NCBI GenBank assembly: GCA_007922195.1
Contig: ML682005.1
Span: forward strand, 26,633,015-26,697,014
Length of the DNA: 64,000 nt
Direction of reading: 5' to 3'
DNA from: Podocnemis expansa
Lineage: Eukaryota > Chordata > Testudines > Podocnemididae
Below the pieces are notes generated by a model. The model saw only the letters and a list, made by a program, of their open reading frames with translations, made no database searches and was not told the DNA's origin. Made by a program: the position numbers and the translations under genes. Of this stretch, positions 22,723 to 34,077 are shown piece after piece. Numbering within the stretch: position 1 is the stretch's first letter; each line of letters opens with the position of its first letter.

Positions 22723-22769
22723 TATATTTTCTGCTGATAAACAGAGAACTTAATTCTGTAGTGAAAGTT
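22692..22769. repeat. Inverted-repeat arm, partner at 24489-24566
   Basis: About 78 bp (including TTTCTGCTGATAAACAGAGA) occurs as imperfect reverse complement 1.7 kb downstream. The similarity covers the SINE end and continues up to the CR1 junction. Confidence 0.8.
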
Positions 22770-23370
22770 AATGGCATATTGGGCTGTATCAGTAGGAGCA
22801 TTGCTAGCAGATTGAGGGATGTGATTATTCCCCTCTATTTGGCACTAGTGAGGCTGCATCTGGAATACTATGTCCAGTTTTGGGCTCCCCACTACAAAAA
22901 ATGTGTGGACAAATTAGAAAGAGTCCAGTGGAGGGCAGCAAAAATGATTAGGGGGCTGGGGTACATGACTTACGAGGAAAGACCAAAGGAACAAGGCTTA
23001 TTTAGTCTGGAGAAGAGAAGACTGAGGAAGGATTTGATGGCAACCTTCAGCTACTTGAAGGGGTGCTCCAGAGGGGAGGGAGCTCGGCTGTTCTCAATAG
23101 TAACAGAGGACAGAACAAGGAGCAATGACTTCAAGTTGCAGCTGGGGCGGTTGAGGTTGGATATTAGGAAAAACTTTCTCACTAGGAGGGTGGTGAAGCA
23201 TTGGAATGGATTGCCTAGGGAGGTGGTGGAATCTCCATCTTTGAACATGTTTAAGGTCTGGGTAGCCAATACCCTGGCTGGGATGATTTTGTGAGAGTGG
23301 CCCTGCTTTTAGCAGGGGTTTGGACTAGATGACCTCATGAGGTCCTTTCCAACCCTGTGATTCTATGATT
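22763..23370 (+). pseudogene. 5'-truncated CR1 LINE: RT C-terminus and 3' tail
   Basis: The open frame 22761-23294 (177 codons) matches, residue by residue in many places, the last 175 residues of the intact CR1 ORF on the minus strand at 42740 (for example [28 protein letters not shown]). After its stop comes the CR1 3' region (GGACTAGATGACCTCATGAG), ending in the octamer-type tail ATTCTATGATT. The endonuclease and RT catalytic parts are absent, the usual 5' truncation of LINE insertion. It is moderately diverged and not functional. Confidence 0.93.
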
Positions 23371-24488
23371 GCTAGCTTCCTACTAGATCGGATTCTTTCT
23401 TCCTTGTATTGGGGCTGTTCTCTCTAGTGGTTTTCTGCAGGTCTGTGGAAACTGCAGCGCTGTGTTCTTAATGAGCATGCTGGCCACTTCAAAAGTCTCT
23501 GTGGTGGAGAGTAACTGTAAGTTGTCCTCCTCTAACTTCCTGAGTGGGGGGCTCATCATTGCCATTCTCAAAACACCTTTCTTCAGGGCCAGAGTTGACA
23601 GCATTGCAGCTATGGGAGTGGTGCCCCAGTGGCCCGACACAGGACACACTATGCTATCACTCTCATGCTCCTATGGATTTGGAATGGGCGACTGACCCCT
23701 GTTCATGTATGTTTCTTTCTGGGGAGTGAAAGTGGTGCATTCACAGTCTTCAGTGCCAGTGACCTCTTCTGTAGGCAAACTGAATCTAGTCTAGACTTAG
23801 TAATGTAGGCTAAACAGATCCAAACAAAGACCCATTTATCTTCATGAAAATATACATATGAATTTGATTTTAACAAGGTTTTAAAGTAAATGAAAAACCA
23901 CTGCTTAAGAGACAATTTTGTTTTCAGTTAGATGCTTGAATAATGTTTCTCTTAAAAGTTGGGAAGAGCAGAATTTAACACTTTGGGTGACAAGCTGAAG
24001 TCAATGCAAGTTTTGCTACTGACTTCAACAGTGCTAAGATTTCTGCCTTGGGAGTAATTTTGGTTTCACAGATAAGTAGTAATTCCAAAGACAGAATACA
24101 AACCTTTCTATAGTTTAGAGATTGTTTAAAAGTATTCTTCACATTTCTATATATGCAGTCCTAAATACCCTCAGTCTTCATTTTTAGTCAACTTTTCAAA
24201 CCAAGACAAACCAAAGCATTCTTTCTGGCCTCTCCTTTCTCAAAACAGTTCTTAGATCAAATGTGAGTCTTTTTGGGAAGTTTGGTAAAATTCCATTTAG
24301 GCATATGAAAAGGTTTTGCATCCATTAACCGATTCTGAAGCTTTTATTGCAGTTGGAGGTGTAAAACGAATTGATTTTAATATAATATTTACTGTGGGAA
24401 CAGTCTTTCCATTTAGCTGATTAAGTACTAAGGCTATAACTCCCTTAAAAAGAAATTCAGTGAGTATAATGTTGGTGCAAGGTAAATG
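23371..24488. other. Gene-free stretch, one unexplained frame
   Basis: An 88-codon minus-strand frame (23383-23649) has a reasonable amino acid mix but no domain I recognise, and competing frames exist on the other strand. I do not call it a gene. The rest is AT-rich and featureless. Confidence 0.45.
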
Positions 24489-24566
24489 AACTGTCACTAC
24501 ACAGAATGAAGTTCTCTGTTTATCAGCAGAAAATATATGTCAGAGAGATAAGGTGGATCAGATAAA
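24489..24566. repeat. Inverted-repeat arm, partner at 22692-22769
   Basis: Reverse-complement counterpart with AGTTCTCTGTTTATCAGCAG as the best block. No CR1 is attached on this side. Confidence 0.8.
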
Positions 24567-24734
24567 ATCTGAGGTAAAATGTGGTGTGCTGAACCACTAG
24601 AGTGCAGGCTATCAAGTGGCCCAACAGACTTGGATAATCTCTGACAGTGATCATGGGGTGGTGTTTTCACTGTTCTGTGGTGGAGACTGGGTCAGAATTG
24701 TGAGTTCAGAAGAAAAGCCTTGGCTTGGTTTGAA

Positions 24735-25920
24735 TCTATGATGTAGTGCCCTTCAGTGCCAAGGTGATAGTTGCGGCCTTGATGTGGCTGCGCCAGTGTT
24801 GGAACATTATTCTTCACAAGCTATTGGTGAAGGCTCCCATCAGTCTTCCACTGGTGCCAGACCTCTTTTCTCTGGATCATGGCCACCTTTATTACCCAAA
24901 CTTGCAATCTGTACACCTTACAGCATGGAAGGTCCATGACTGAACTCTCAGGAGATGACTATTCAGAGGAGATCAGAGAGATTCTCCTGGGGAGTAGAAA
25001 ATCCTCCAGTATGACTATCTACTTAGCGCAAAATAGAAGAGGTTCTGTGTCTGGTCCATGCAAAAAGGTACTCATCCAGGGATGTCACTTCTATCTCTTA
25101 TTTTGGATACTTGTTATGTCTTACCAGGACCGTAACTATGGCAGGGCCAAGGGGGCACAGCCCTGGGCGGCCTGAAGTGGTTCAATAGAGCTGCGCTATT
25201 AAGGGGGCAGCTTTGTGGTGCCAGCTCTGAGCGCCGCTAACGGGAAGGGGCGCGTTCCAATCAGAACATGCCTTGGGCAGCAAAACGCTGTTTTATGGCT
25301 CTGTGTCTTACACATCAGGATCTTTCAGTATCTTCAATTAAGGTCCACCTGTCTGGAATTTCAGCTTTTCATCCATGGGGGATGGCCACTGGATCTTCAC
25401 AAACCACCTTCGCTTTCTCAAGAGCCTCAACAAGTTCCCTGAAAAACGCCAGGCAGTTCCTCAGTGGGACCTTAACTTGGTGCTGTCAGCACTGAGGAAA
25501 CCATAATTTGAGCTATTTGCAACAAGTTTTTTTCTGTGCCTGTCATGAAATGTGTTGTTTTTGGTGGCCATTATATCAGCCAGGAGAATTTTTGAACTTT
25601 AAAGCCCTGGCAGTGGAGACTTCTTATATGGTCTTCTTTAGCGAGAACATTTGTCAGTGGCCACACCCAGCTTTCCTCCCAAAGATAGCAGCTGAAAATG
25701 GAGGCTTCACTCTTTGGATGTTAGGAAGGTGTTTTCATTCTTTCAACATAGAAAGCTACCATTTAGGAAGACATCTTACCTTTTTGTAGCAATGGTAGAT
25801 AGAATGAAGGGCCTTCCAGTCTGTTGCTCTTTGAGATGTGTTGATCACATCCATTCCAAGACTCACCTGCCTATCCCTGTGTCTGAGTCTGCCAGCAAAA
25901 AGAAACTGAGTAGATAGAGT
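24735..25920 (+). pseudogene. Old DIRS remnant: methyltransferase-like end and tyrosine recombinase
   Basis: Translation in shifting frames shows, in order, KAPISLPLVPDLFS and NLQSVHLTAWKV. These match PPISLPLLPNLLS and LDRLHLSAWSL, the end of the RT/MT ORF of the complete DIRS at 34615. Then come SSIKVHLSGISAFHP, TSARR-like traces, DVRKVFSFFQHRKLPFRKT and DRMKG, matching recombinase segments LDVRRALAFYLERTKTFRK and others. Many frameshifts and stops show great age. A 179-bp hAT element sits inside the recombinase. It comes from another DIRS lineage or a much older copy than the one at 34615. Confidence 0.8.
25125..25303. mobile_element. 179-bp hAT element inside the DIRS remnant
   Basis: Begins CAGGACCGTAACTATGG and ends ATGGCTCTG. 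The complement of that end, CAGAGCCATAA, pairs with the start. The identical octamer TGTCTTAC lies on both sides. The surrounding recombinase homology is interrupted exactly here, which confirms a later insertion. Confidence 0.88.
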
Positions 25921-26621
25921 GTCGGTAGAGCCCTGTGTAGGGTGTGATGAACTTGTAACTCCTGAGGCCTCCAGACCTGGCCCTACAGATACCACTGAGG
26001 GGAAAAGCCTTCTGGCAACTGTGCACACCTAACTGGAATAGACATAAGCAATACATCCTGAAGAACAAGTTACAGAAGTTCAGTAACCATCTTTTCCCCC
26101 TAGTGCAGTGCATTCATGTGGTACAGTGCTGACTGTACAATCTGGGACCCTTTCAGGAAGAAGGAGCTATGTGAGAGGTAGTCCACAAGTGGATTCTTGA
26201 ATGGGGAGGTATGTGCTCAGTAACAGGGAAAGGAGCTGGCAGAAGGGCTGAAAATTGCTGGAAGAGGCCTGCAGGGAGAGTCTAAAGCCAGAGAATATTG
26301 GCCAGGCTGTGGTGAGGCTATACAGGAAGTGGCTTGGAAGGGAGTGAAGCAAGGGTTTGATTGAAGGAACATATGCAGCCTTACAGTCTGGGAGCTCTTG
26401 GTCAAAATCTGGAGCTGGGAGGGGTACTTAGGTTCCCTTGTATTCCAATGGTGTCCAGAAAGTGGCAAGTTAATACCCTGCTGGTAGAAAAAAGGAATTT
26501 TATTATATACTTTCCCAATGAGGAACTGAAAGGACTATTGAGCTTAGAGAGACTATGTTGTTTTGGGGTCTCTTGTGTTCTTTTGTCCCTTGGAAGGGGA
26601 AGGCCTTTATTAAGAGGTTTA
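25921..26621. other. Gene-free, moderately GC-rich stretch
   Basis: Purine-rich on the plus strand (26150-26400) with no long frame of coding quality. It has the feel of an old LTR or SINE-like repeat, but I cannot identify one. Confidence 0.4.
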
Positions 26622-26629
26622 GCTTGAGG

Positions 26630-26911
26630 CAGGGGCATTGCTGGTGCCTAGCACACGGGGCCCGTGCCCTGAATGCCGGCACCAGTGCCCTGGGTCCTGG
26701 TGGGGCCCTGCCTCTCCCAGTCTCTGGCTGGATTGGGCCAGGGATCTGGGGCCCAGCTGCCCGCGGTAGCAGCAGCTGCTTCCGGCCCCTTCAAAGGTGG
26801 GGCGACCCCGTGGCTGGGGCTGTCACTCCCCGGCCGGGGCCGGGGCCTGCAGGCAGGGGGCTTGGCCTGGGCCCATGCCCCAGCTCTTTTCCCGGGGCAG
26901 CTACGCCCCTG
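26630..26911. mobile_element. hAT-like MITE, family B (282 bp)
   Basis: Starts CAGGGGCATTGCTGGTGCCT and ends GGGGCAGCTACGCCCCTG. Flanked on both sides by GCTTGAGG. GC-rich interior, no transposase. The overlapping 80-120-codon frames inside are compositional. Confidence 0.88.
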
Positions 26912-26919
26912 GCTTGAGG

Positions 26920-29067
26920 ATTAAATCTCACCTCTCTCTTCTCCTAGTTGGAGACAGTAGGCCACTTGTTGTCTGCGGGAAAATTGAGGCAGATGCATGA
27001 TTAGATGGGGAAGAGATAAGAGACTTAGTTACAGTCCACTAAGCTGTACTCTACTGTTTGGGGACATGGATCCTCATGTGGGAATAGCCTACCATCTCTT
27101 TTTATAAATGCATTTTCCCAGGTTTTGTTTTTCCTCAGTGTGTGTATAATATGAATTACAATGCATTTTGGCTTTATTTTTCCCCATTTACATCTATCTG
27201 TATGGCTTATATTTTAATAAATTATCTAAACAAATTTCATCAAACCATAAGTGATTGCACACTCAAGGTTTAATTTTATTCATTAACTAATGTGCTATTT
27301 ATGAAGGTATGAGGGACTAATTCAGTTTTTGGAGGAAAATGTTAAAGTAGATTCTTTTCCTATGCTTTACTTTGAATTTCACCTAGTATTTTATTTTAGT
27401 TAGGGTTTTTCCTAATCTAGTATTTTTAAACTAGGATCTTGAACATCATCCTTCCTTTTTATTTTTCCAGACAATTTAATGAGTTTTCTGCTATATATTT
27501 TAGTGCTAAAATTTGTCTATTTAGAAAGTAGGCATCTGTGGGTTTGTACATACGTTAGAGTTAACGAGAGGCTGTCATTCATGTAATTGAGGAGCAAGTT
27601 TATATATTTATCAACCAGGTAAACTTGAAGGAATTTGGGGATAAATGAGCTCCATTGATGGTTTTTCAGTTGAGGCCCTGAGGATACACTGAAGATTGAA
27701 ATCTGTTAATAGCTCATTTGGTTTAAGTAAACAAGGGTCTAATGTACTGCAATATGTTTACTTAGTGGTCTTGTTTAATTGCAGCAAGCAGCCACAGCTA
27801 CTGCTGCTATTTTCATTTTTGTTATTACTTACCATGTTGATATCATGATTTATTTTTTGCTTAAATTCCTCATTTACAGCCTTTTAAAAATCTCTCTTAA
27901 TTTTAATATCTAAGGCTTAATCCAGCAGTCTTCACGCAGGACAAATGCCATTGATGTCAGTGTAAGCTGAAGCCATGAGTGACTTTGGGTCTTGCCTTCC
28001 CACTAACATGCTTTGACAGGCTTTTAATTCCATTTAGAAAAGTTCATTTTTGAAAATGTTGGCCTTGTAAGGTAGGAGGTTCTTTTGCTTTGGAACTTCC
28101 TTGCATTTTTAGGGGAAGGAAAGGAAGCTAGCAGGAATCTCTTCCCTTCCTACTTTTCGAGTTACCATGTCTGCAAAACACTGTACTCTTTAGGGAAGCA
28201 ATTACTTTGATCCTCCCCCATGTACTCATACAATTTCTTTCGCACTTAATGCTAACAGTGCTTTGCTTCCTCCCCACCTTATCATTACCACTGGAGACCA
28301 AGTGATTCCGGATGAGGAACTGTCTCTTGGCTTTGGATGGCTGATTGTGGTCAGGAGATGCTCAGAGGTGTTAAACAAGAAGGCAGAGGCAAGCATGAAT
28401 GTTTCTTTCCCTTCTCCACTGAATGAACCTCTCTTCCTGTTTGGAGCAGTAGAACTCTGTGCCAAATCCCACAAGGTTTGTGTAGAAAATGCAGCGAGAC
28501 ACTAAAAAGTAGGCAAACAGACAAATTCACTACTGTGAATATCAACAGTTGATGCTGTCAGTGGGGTGGCAGTTTCCTGCAATATCCTGAACTAATCTGA
28601 TTGAATTAAGTTAAAGCATTTTAGTGGTTCATTGTATTAAAATGCAAGTGTTCTTGCGTTGTTGAGGGATTGTATGTAACTTGTCTAGGAAAGATGACTA
28701 ACGTAAACCTTGGGAAGTGTTTTTCAAAGGACTCACCCCACCCACCTTTTAGTCACTGGGCTAAGACAAGAAGAGTTTAGTTGAGTAGGTTTCCTAGGAA
28801 ATTCTTGGGAGAAGGATTGTTCTTAGTCAAAGTGGTTATGAACTGATAATCACAGAAAAACCCCTGGTTGGTGTGTGAAGGATTCATCCGCTACCACAGC
28901 CTTTGTTGGAATTGGGCCGCCTTCATTCATGTCCAGGTCCCCTGCACCCACCCCAGCTACTGCCCCCCAAATGCCTACCCATCATCAGACCCCTTTTTCC
29001 CCATGTCCTCCTGAGCCTCCATCCCCATTCCCTAAGCTCCCTGCTCCCAAGTCCCCACGCCAGCCCT
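26920..29067. other. Gene-free stretch
   Basis: AT-rich and without recognisable exons. A weakly palindromic piece near 27910-28000 resembles common sauropsid repeats. The frames at 28226-28545 overlap on both strands without motifs. Confidence 0.5.
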
Positions 29068-29075
29068 CCTAACCC

Positions 29076-29477
29076 CAGGGGCATTGCTGGTGCCTGGCAC
29101 ATGGGGCACATGCCCTAAGTCTCGGTGCCAGTGCCTCGAGTGTCCAGGCCAGCCCCTGCCTCTCCCAGCCCTGTCCCCAACCAGGGACCCGGGGCCTGGA
29201 TGCCCACCGCAGCACCCGCCTCTCCCAGCCCTGTCCCCAGCCAGGGATTGGGGCTGGAACACCTGCAGTGGCACCTGCTTCTTCCGGTGGGAGACTGAGG
29301 CCGGAACGTCCGCAGCTGTGCCCGCCTCTCCCAGCCCCAAGCCCGGCCAGGGATCTGAGGCCAGACTGGGGGCAGCAGGTGCCTGACACAGGATCGGGCC
29401 TGGTGTGCTGGATCATGGCTAGGGGGCAGGACCTGTGCCTGGTCCATGGGTCTTTCCCTGGGGCAGCAATGTCCCTG
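29076..29477. mobile_element. hAT-like MITE, family B (402 bp) with internal tandem repeat
   Basis: Starts CAGGGGCATTGCTGGTGCCT and ends GGGGCAGCAATGTCCCTG, flanked on both sides by CCTAACCC. Inside, about 29150-29380, a unit of about 60-70 bp built around GCCTCTCCCAGCCCTGTCCC and CCAGGGA is repeated about four times with divergence. The many long GC-rich frames on both strands (up to 154 codons, 29069-29533 minus) result from this array. Confidence 0.88.
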
Positions 29478-29485
29478 CCTAACCC

Positions 29486-31421
29486 CTCACCCTCAGCTCC
29501 TGCATCTTCACTTGCCTCCCATCCAGTCTCCACTCCAGCCCTTCATAGTCCCCTCCCCACACCTCCTCCAACAAAAAGACTGACGCCCTGGCCAGACAGA
29601 CTTACCCCCCCACTTCCTGGCTAGAGGCTGATTTGATGCCTTCCTGCAGCTGGACCCCCCCGGGCACCTCCATAGCTGCTGGACATGGGCAGGAGGAGAG
29701 TGGCGCTCTGTGATGATGTCATCACTATGTGCCCACCCCTTCTGGGAGAGTTCTGTTGCCATGGCAACATGAAGCAGCCTGGGGGGGAGTAGAGTCTATC
29801 TGTGAGCAGGGTGGGGAAATTGGAGTAGGGGACAGGGAGGGTGCAGGTGGGGGTATGCACCGGCTGCTGTTTCTATTTTTAGGGGCCCTGGAACGCTGGC
29901 CTCTAAAAATGGTGGGCCCCGGAATGGTGTTCCAGTGCATTCTGCCTTACTTTAACCCCTGAGGTTCTCTCTGGTAAATTTAGTAGCATGTGTATGGAAT
30001 GTTTTATTGGTTTAATATGTTCTCTCAGTAATGTTTTTACCTTAAGAACAAATCTGCTTGTTTAGAAGGAGCTGTGTGGTAACTTAATTGTGTCAGTTAT
30101 GGTGTTTACAATTTCTGAGGAGAAAAGTAAAGCAGGTCTGCTTAGGCAGTCCAACTTGACTGGGGAATCCACAGTGGAAGCAGGGAGCTGTGCAATATAC
30201 CAGACAGGAGGCGGGAGGAGAGATGTATCTGTTCAAGAGAGGTGACAGCTGGGGAGCTGAAAGCCTCAAGGTGGGAGCCATTGCTGGCCAACAGAAGGGA
30301 AGTGCAGATGCAGATGCGCCTGTCATGTCTTCATATATCTGAGGTCCACAGATCTATTAAAGTGGGTACTTCAGACTGCTTGCAATGTGGGGAAAAAAAC
30401 AGGCCTGTCACAGGATGCTTTTTCCTATTCCCTATCTTGAATATAGGAGAAAACTGAGGTATTGTTGGTAAATATTGGCTTTTTTAATGGCTGCTGCTAT
30501 AATATTGTAAGAATTACTAAGCTGTTTATAACCTGGTAAGCAGTATAGTTCCTCAATGTGACACATTGTGGTTAGACAGAGGATGCATTATATTGAAATC
30601 CCATTTGAAGAATAATTACAAAATAAAATAAAATATCCGAAACCCTGTTAATGTGACACTTCTGTGTGTTGCTTTTTATGGAGAGTGCCACTGGGAAATC
30701 CTTTTGAAATTTTGCGGTTCTGCTCATGCTGTCGAGAGTGTCTGACTAACAGGAACATACTTTCTAATTCAGAAGCTTATGCTCTTAGACTTTTTTTAAA
30801 AAAATAAAAATGGAAAAATCATGTAAAAGAGGCATCATTTTCGATTGGTAGCCACATGTATTTATAGTTTTTTGGGACTATTGCTGCATTTTGGTGTTGC
30901 ATTTTGGGGGTTTCTTAGTGAAAGATTTATTAGCATCGTTATTTGTAATATTGTATATAGAACTGTTTTTCCTGTTCTGTATTGTTCTTCAAAACATCCT
31001 CAGGTGAGGAGTGGAATAAACATGTAAAATGTGCATGTACGTACTGTGGATAGTGAATATACATGTGGGTCTGGTAGCATTGACTGTTGTTAAGGTTGCC
31101 CTATACTTCTCATAATAATACTCCATTTTCAGCTACTTACAACTTCGGAAAACTTTTCATATGAGGTGTCTGTCTCCAAGATGTGTTTTTAAATCTTAGT
31201 CAAAAGATGCGGCCATTTCCAAGAGTGCGGCTAGGAAAAAATACACTGTTCCCCACGTTAAAAAAATTAAAAAGTTCTGGTGACCTTTTCTTTGAAAAGC
31301 TGTAGCATCCCTATGCTTTGGGGCAGAGACTTAAAATTTGCCTGGGAGATTGGAGAGGAGCAGGCCTTTGTATCAAGGATTTACTTTTGCTCTCCTCATG
31401 AAAATCTGCTAAACTGGCCAA
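29486..31421. other. Gene-free stretch
   Basis: No supported gene. The GC-rich part to 29865 has only compositional frames. 29866-29965 shares a repeat block with 31430-31935. The rest is AT-rich. Confidence 0.5.
29866..29965. repeat. Partial copy of the 31430-type hAT element
   Basis: Shares TTCTATTTTTAGGGG, CCTGGAACGCTGG and the terminal TTACTTTAACCCCTG with the right half of 31430-31935. Only this end is recognisable. Confidence 0.65.
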
Positions 31422-31429
31422 GTTATAAG

Positions 31430-31935
31430 CAGGAGTTAAAGTATAATTTGGTGGGCTGTGGAACCCCCCAAAATTGAAGGGCCCCTGGCACGCTCATGCA
31501 GGCCCCCCTCTTGCCAGCACAGGCCCCCTTCACACACCCCAGCTCCTGATCCCCAAATGCCTGCCTCCCACCCCAGCTCCTGCCCCACACATGCCTGCCC
31601 CTCACCCTAGCTCCTGCCCCCCCACACCTATGCCCACCCCAGCTCCTGCTCCCCATATACCTCCCCCCCCCCACCATGGGGAGGGTCCCCAGCCCAGGCT
31701 GAGGCTTTGGCCTAGAGCCTGGTCTCACTGAGCATGCTGAGAGGTTCTGGCCCCCTAAAAATAAAAAATGGAGCCAGAACGCTGCTTTCTGGGGCATATT
31801 ATTTTTAAATGGTTGGCCCTGGAATGCAGCATTCTGGCTCTATTTTCTATTTTTAGGGGGCCTGGAACACTTAACCCCTAAAAGCAGTGAGCCCCAGAAT
31901 GGCATTTTGGGGGTTCCAGCTTACTTTAACCCCTG
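31430..31935. mobile_element. hAT element (506 bp)
   Basis: Starts CAGGAGTTAAAGTATAATTT and ends CTTACTTTAACCCCTG, inverted counterparts. Flanks GTTATAAG and GTTATTAG agree at 7 of 8 positions. The interior contains a C-rich tandem stretch (about 31500-31680, repeated CCCAGCTCCTGCCCC) and a palindromic part around TCTATTTTCTATTTTTAG. No transposase. Confidence 0.82.
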
Positions 31936-31943
31936 GTTATTAG

Positions 31944-32893
31944 CCTCTGAAAAACGGTAGTTTGCACATATTAGCAGCTTCCATCTGTACTGAGTATCTT
32001 CCACTCTAGAACTGATGGGACTTTTCCTGCAATTGTGGCTCTGGGCTACTGTGGGCTGCTCTAGGGCTGGGCCTCAGAACTGAGAGCAGGATGTCTGTCA
32101 CTCTCTGGTGCACTCAGTGGCTTTCTGCTGAAACCCATGCCGTGAAGAGGAGGAAACTGCTTGATTCATGTGCAGCATAGACAAAAGTTGAATCTGCAAG
32201 GATGGACTGAGATAAGGAAGCCTAGGCTGGTTGGAAGGGGCACTGGTGGCACATGGGTGAAGCTAAGAGTTGCTGGGCAAGGAGGGTAGGACTGAAAACC
32301 AGTGAAATGGAGGTATAAAATGGAGAGAGGAAAGACAAATCTGTTGAGACTGGGTTGGCTACTTTTACAGAAATGTTATAAAAAGATCACACTCCTAAGT
32401 AACACTGCTATGCGTGTAAAAGTTTCTAATGTAGATCAGGCCTCAGTCTCTATGTGTCTTTCTCTCTCTCACTCTATATTTGTGAATGTATACACACTTC
32501 CCCTCAAATAACTGGTTCCCAAATCATGTACAGCTATTTATTTTATAATCAATTACTTGACCTGCACTCCCAAGTTAGTTGATTAGCCAGGGCAGGAACT
32601 GAAACCCTGGGTTTACTTCTAAAGACTAGCCCCATGCCAGAGATGCATCATTGCATTCTACAGAGCTGAAATTTCCAGTTTTGTTACTATTTGTTTCCAG
32701 GGGTGCTCACAAAATGCTGGGTGGTTTCCATGCTGAACAGGCCACTAATTTCTATTACAGTTTGATCAAGACCCTGGCGCTTGATGATGCTGATTAGGAC
32801 CTGGATAAGAATGAGTGAATTATAACTACAATTAGCAAGGACTACCAATGGTTGCTTCATTAAAGGAAAAAGAATGATGGAGTGCAGGTTTGT
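31944..32893. other. Gene-free stretch
   Basis: No exon or recognisable repeat beyond short low-complexity (TCTCTCTC near 32460). Confidence 0.5.
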
Positions 32894-32901
32894 ATATAGA
32901 T

Positions 32902-33089
32902 CAGTGGTTTTAAAACTATGGGTCGGGGCCCAGCACTGGGTTGCAGACCCTCAGGTACTGTGTCGTGGTGCCCCCTGCTATCACTGCCAAAAGACTGGAA
33001 TGCATTGCTCAAAGATGTAATTGTTCAGTTGCGGGCATAAAGGATTTTTCTTCAACTGGGTCCTGAAGAACAGAGTTTGAAAACCACTG
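32902..33089. mobile_element. hAT element (188 bp)
   Basis: Starts CAGTGGTTTTAAAACTATGG and ends GTTTGAAAACCACTG. These are inverted repeats of the common CAGTGGTT hAT end. Flanks ATATAGAT and GTCTAGAT match at 6 of 8 positions and fit the CTAGA-like site preference of hAT elements. Confidence 0.8.
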
Positions 33090-33097
33090 GTCTAGAT

Positions 33098-34074
33098 GAG
33101 GTCAGGGAGCATGAAGCCCTTGAAGTAATGTTTCAGTGGTGTCATTTTGATCTGCTCTGTCTGTTTCTCTTAGGATGATCAGATCACAAGTGTGAAAAAA
33201 TGGGATGGGGGGTGTGGGGGTGTGTGTGATTAGGCGCCTATATAAGAAAAAGCTCCAAATATCAGGACTATCCCTATAGGAAGATTTTTTTTTTCAGAAA
33301 AATATGCAGAATTCATAGTTTTATTCATTAAAAAAATTAAATCAGATAAATGAAAATGTATTTAATAAAAACAGGGAATTTAATTTCTCCTGCTTACTCC
33401 AGCTGTGAACACAAGTAATACCCATATAAAATGCTAGTGCACTGCTCAAGAGCTTCAGCGTGTTTGAAGTAAAATCTTGTCACTGGCCACTAAAATCTTT
33501 CTGAAGTGCAATTTTGTGGCTAATATCATGCAGCTAAGTAATAGAGGAAAAAGCGTATATTGTAAGAGGCTTTTAGATGGAAACTTGAATTAAATGCATA
33601 TCCATACTGTTTTGAAAGCTGTAATATGTCAGTAATTTCCCAAAATGGTAGTATCACTGAAAAATGTTAGCCCTTCGGGCTGACATTTTTCATGATTCTC
33701 TTCTCCTTGATGGTGAAATTAATTTGGTAAAAATCTTTTTGGCTGTATGTTCAGTTATTAACGTTTGGAATTTCTTTTCTTTTCTCTGTACTTTTAAAAG
33801 ATGCACTTCTTTATTAGTCTCTCATAGTTGAAACAGATTTCTTTAGAACTTCAATCTGGCCATGGACGTAGGCCACAGCTCTGCAGTGGGTTCTACTTGG
33901 GTTTAGGGAACATCCCTGATAGCATTCCTTGCAGGCTTGGGGCCTTGAACATGTTGGAAGTCATTTGATTTTGGAACTGTGAAGTTATAAGTGCTTAAAA
34001 ACTGCATATCGCATGTTCAGAAGATGTGAATGTATGCAACACACAAAGGTCCATGTATAGACAAAAAGAGACAG
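33098..34074. other. Gene-free stretch
   Basis: AT-rich. There is a short perfect hairpin around 33658-33693 (AAAATGTTAGCCC / GGGCTGACATTTTT). Nothing else recognisable. Confidence 0.5.
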
Positions 34075-34077
34075 TGT

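Noticed and set aside
23383..23649. 88-codon frame as a possible exon
   Set aside because: Plausible composition, but no recognised domain, no convincing splice signals seen, and a competing frame on the other strand.
29069..29533. 154-codon minus-strand frame and its overlapping partners
   Set aside because: Produced by a GC-rich tandem repeat in a MITE. Repetitive Gly/Arg/Pro composition in all frames.
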